In this document: in pieces, positions 5,979 to 6,179 of the stretch
Position numbering within the stretch: position 1 is the first letter of the stretch
How the letters are laid out: each line of letters begins with the position of its first letter
DNA from: Verrucomicrobiota bacterium
Lineage (GTDB): Bacteria; Verrucomicrobiota; Verrucomicrobiia; Limisphaerales; UBA9464
Assembly: GCA_017302195.1 (NCBI GenBank)
Contig: JAFLEG010000286.1
Coordinates: forward strand, 1 to 6,179
Length of the DNA: 6,179 bases
Reading direction: 5' to 3'
Notes under the pieces: model-generated
What the model saw: only the letters and a program-made list of their open reading frames with translations
Told to the model about the DNA's origin: nothing
Database searches by the model: none
Translations under genes and position numbers: made by a program

Positions 5979-6179
5979 ATGAACCGGACGCAGCGGGTGC
6001 TCTGGACCCTCTTTGGTGCCGCCATGGCTGTGCTGGTGGGCATTGCGCTGTGGCGCCAGCGTCAACCGGCGCCGCTTCCGGTTCTCGGGGAATGGAGTTC
6101 GTTTCGTCTCACCAACCAGTGGGGCGCCGCGGTGTCACCCGAGTCCCTGCGGGGAGCGGTCACCGTGGTGGATGTTATC
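5979..6179 (+). CDS. SCO1/SenC-type copper chaperone, N-terminal part; runs off window
   Basis: 67 residues are visible. They include a basic start (MNRTQR), a membrane anchor (about 7-25), then LPVLGEWSSFRLTNQWGAAVSP-type sequence, SLRGAVTVVDVI. This matches the start of SCO/SenC thioredoxin-fold proteins ('LPVLG..xFxLTxQxGxxVSLxxLRGKVxVxxFIF'). The copper-binding CxxxC motif lies beyond the window. SCO proteins deliver copper to the CuA site of subunit II, which fits its place right after coxB. ATG 5979 was chosen because the anchor follows directly and G-rich sequence (5968-5972) lies 6 bases upstream. ATG 5928 and GTG 5913 are in frame and would add a leader. The frame is the same as coxB, separated only by TAG 5907-5909 and 23 sense codons. 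Confidence 0.82.
   Translation, partial: MNRTQRVLWTLFGAAMAVLVGIALWRQRQPAPLPVLGEWSSFRLTNQWGAAVSPESLRGAVTVVDVI

Noticed and set aside
4833..6065. A 410-codon open frame on the minus strand opposite coxB
   Set aside because: Same register effect as above, opposite coxB and the SCO start; the sense strand encodes well-recognised proteins.
1..6179. CRISPR arrays, tRNA/rRNA genes, insertion sequences
   Set aside because: No regularly spaced repeats, no tRNA-like cloverleaf and no transposase or terminal inverted repeats were seen; almost all sequence is accounted for by coding genes.

Overview
This window is high-GC bacterial DNA. Every gene I can support reads on the + strand. It holds the 3' end of a translation-factor gene (prfC, peptide chain release factor 3), followed by a compact aa3-type cytochrome c oxidase locus that continues past the right edge. 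My best guess at the host is a Verrucomicrobiota-like or related Planctomycetes/Verrucomicrobia-group bacterium. The guess rests on the style of the oxidase subunits (five-helix subunit III with a large hydrophilic insert, subunit II with a 'GLDPND' insert), on the small Cys-motif membrane protein beside subunit II, and on generally weak Shine-Dalgarno signals. This is inference from family resemblance, not a database result.

Layout: (1) 1-576, C-terminal part of RF3. (2) 577-667, an intergenic stretch with GC-rich hairpins and an 18-nt operator-like palindrome directly in front of the next gene. (3) 668-1507, heme O synthase (ctaB) whose N-terminus is abnormal. The first membrane helix and its KPR-type motif are absent, and the first ~25 residues look like the start of a TetR-family repressor. 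(4) 1531-3348 coxA, 3388-4251 coxC and 4270-4650 coxD, the catalytic, third and fourth oxidase subunits. (5) 4640-4846 and 4843-5097, two small overlapping membrane-protein genes of unknown function; the second has a signal peptide and a CAAC motif. (6) 5133-5909, coxB, the CuA subunit. (7) 5979-6179, start of a SCO1/SenC-type copper chaperone, cut by the window edge.

The genes fit one job: building and running an aerobic terminal oxidase. CtaB makes the heme O precursor of heme A. CoxA carries low-spin heme a, heme a3 and CuB. CoxB carries CuA and receives electrons from cytochrome c. CoxC and CoxD are structural subunits, and SCO delivers copper to CuA. Spacing is tight and several genes overlap, so cotranscription from ctaB or coxA onward is likely. 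A strong hairpin followed by a T-rich stretch sits between coxB and SCO and may end or attenuate the transcript there.

The points most worth checking are: the chimeric or truncated start of ctaB (real rearrangement or assembly join); the replacement of the K-channel lysine of CoxA by isoleucine while the D-channel residues are kept; the ~80-residue hydrophilic insert in subunit III; the histidine-rich N-termini of CoxA and CoxD; and the two undescribed small membrane proteins.
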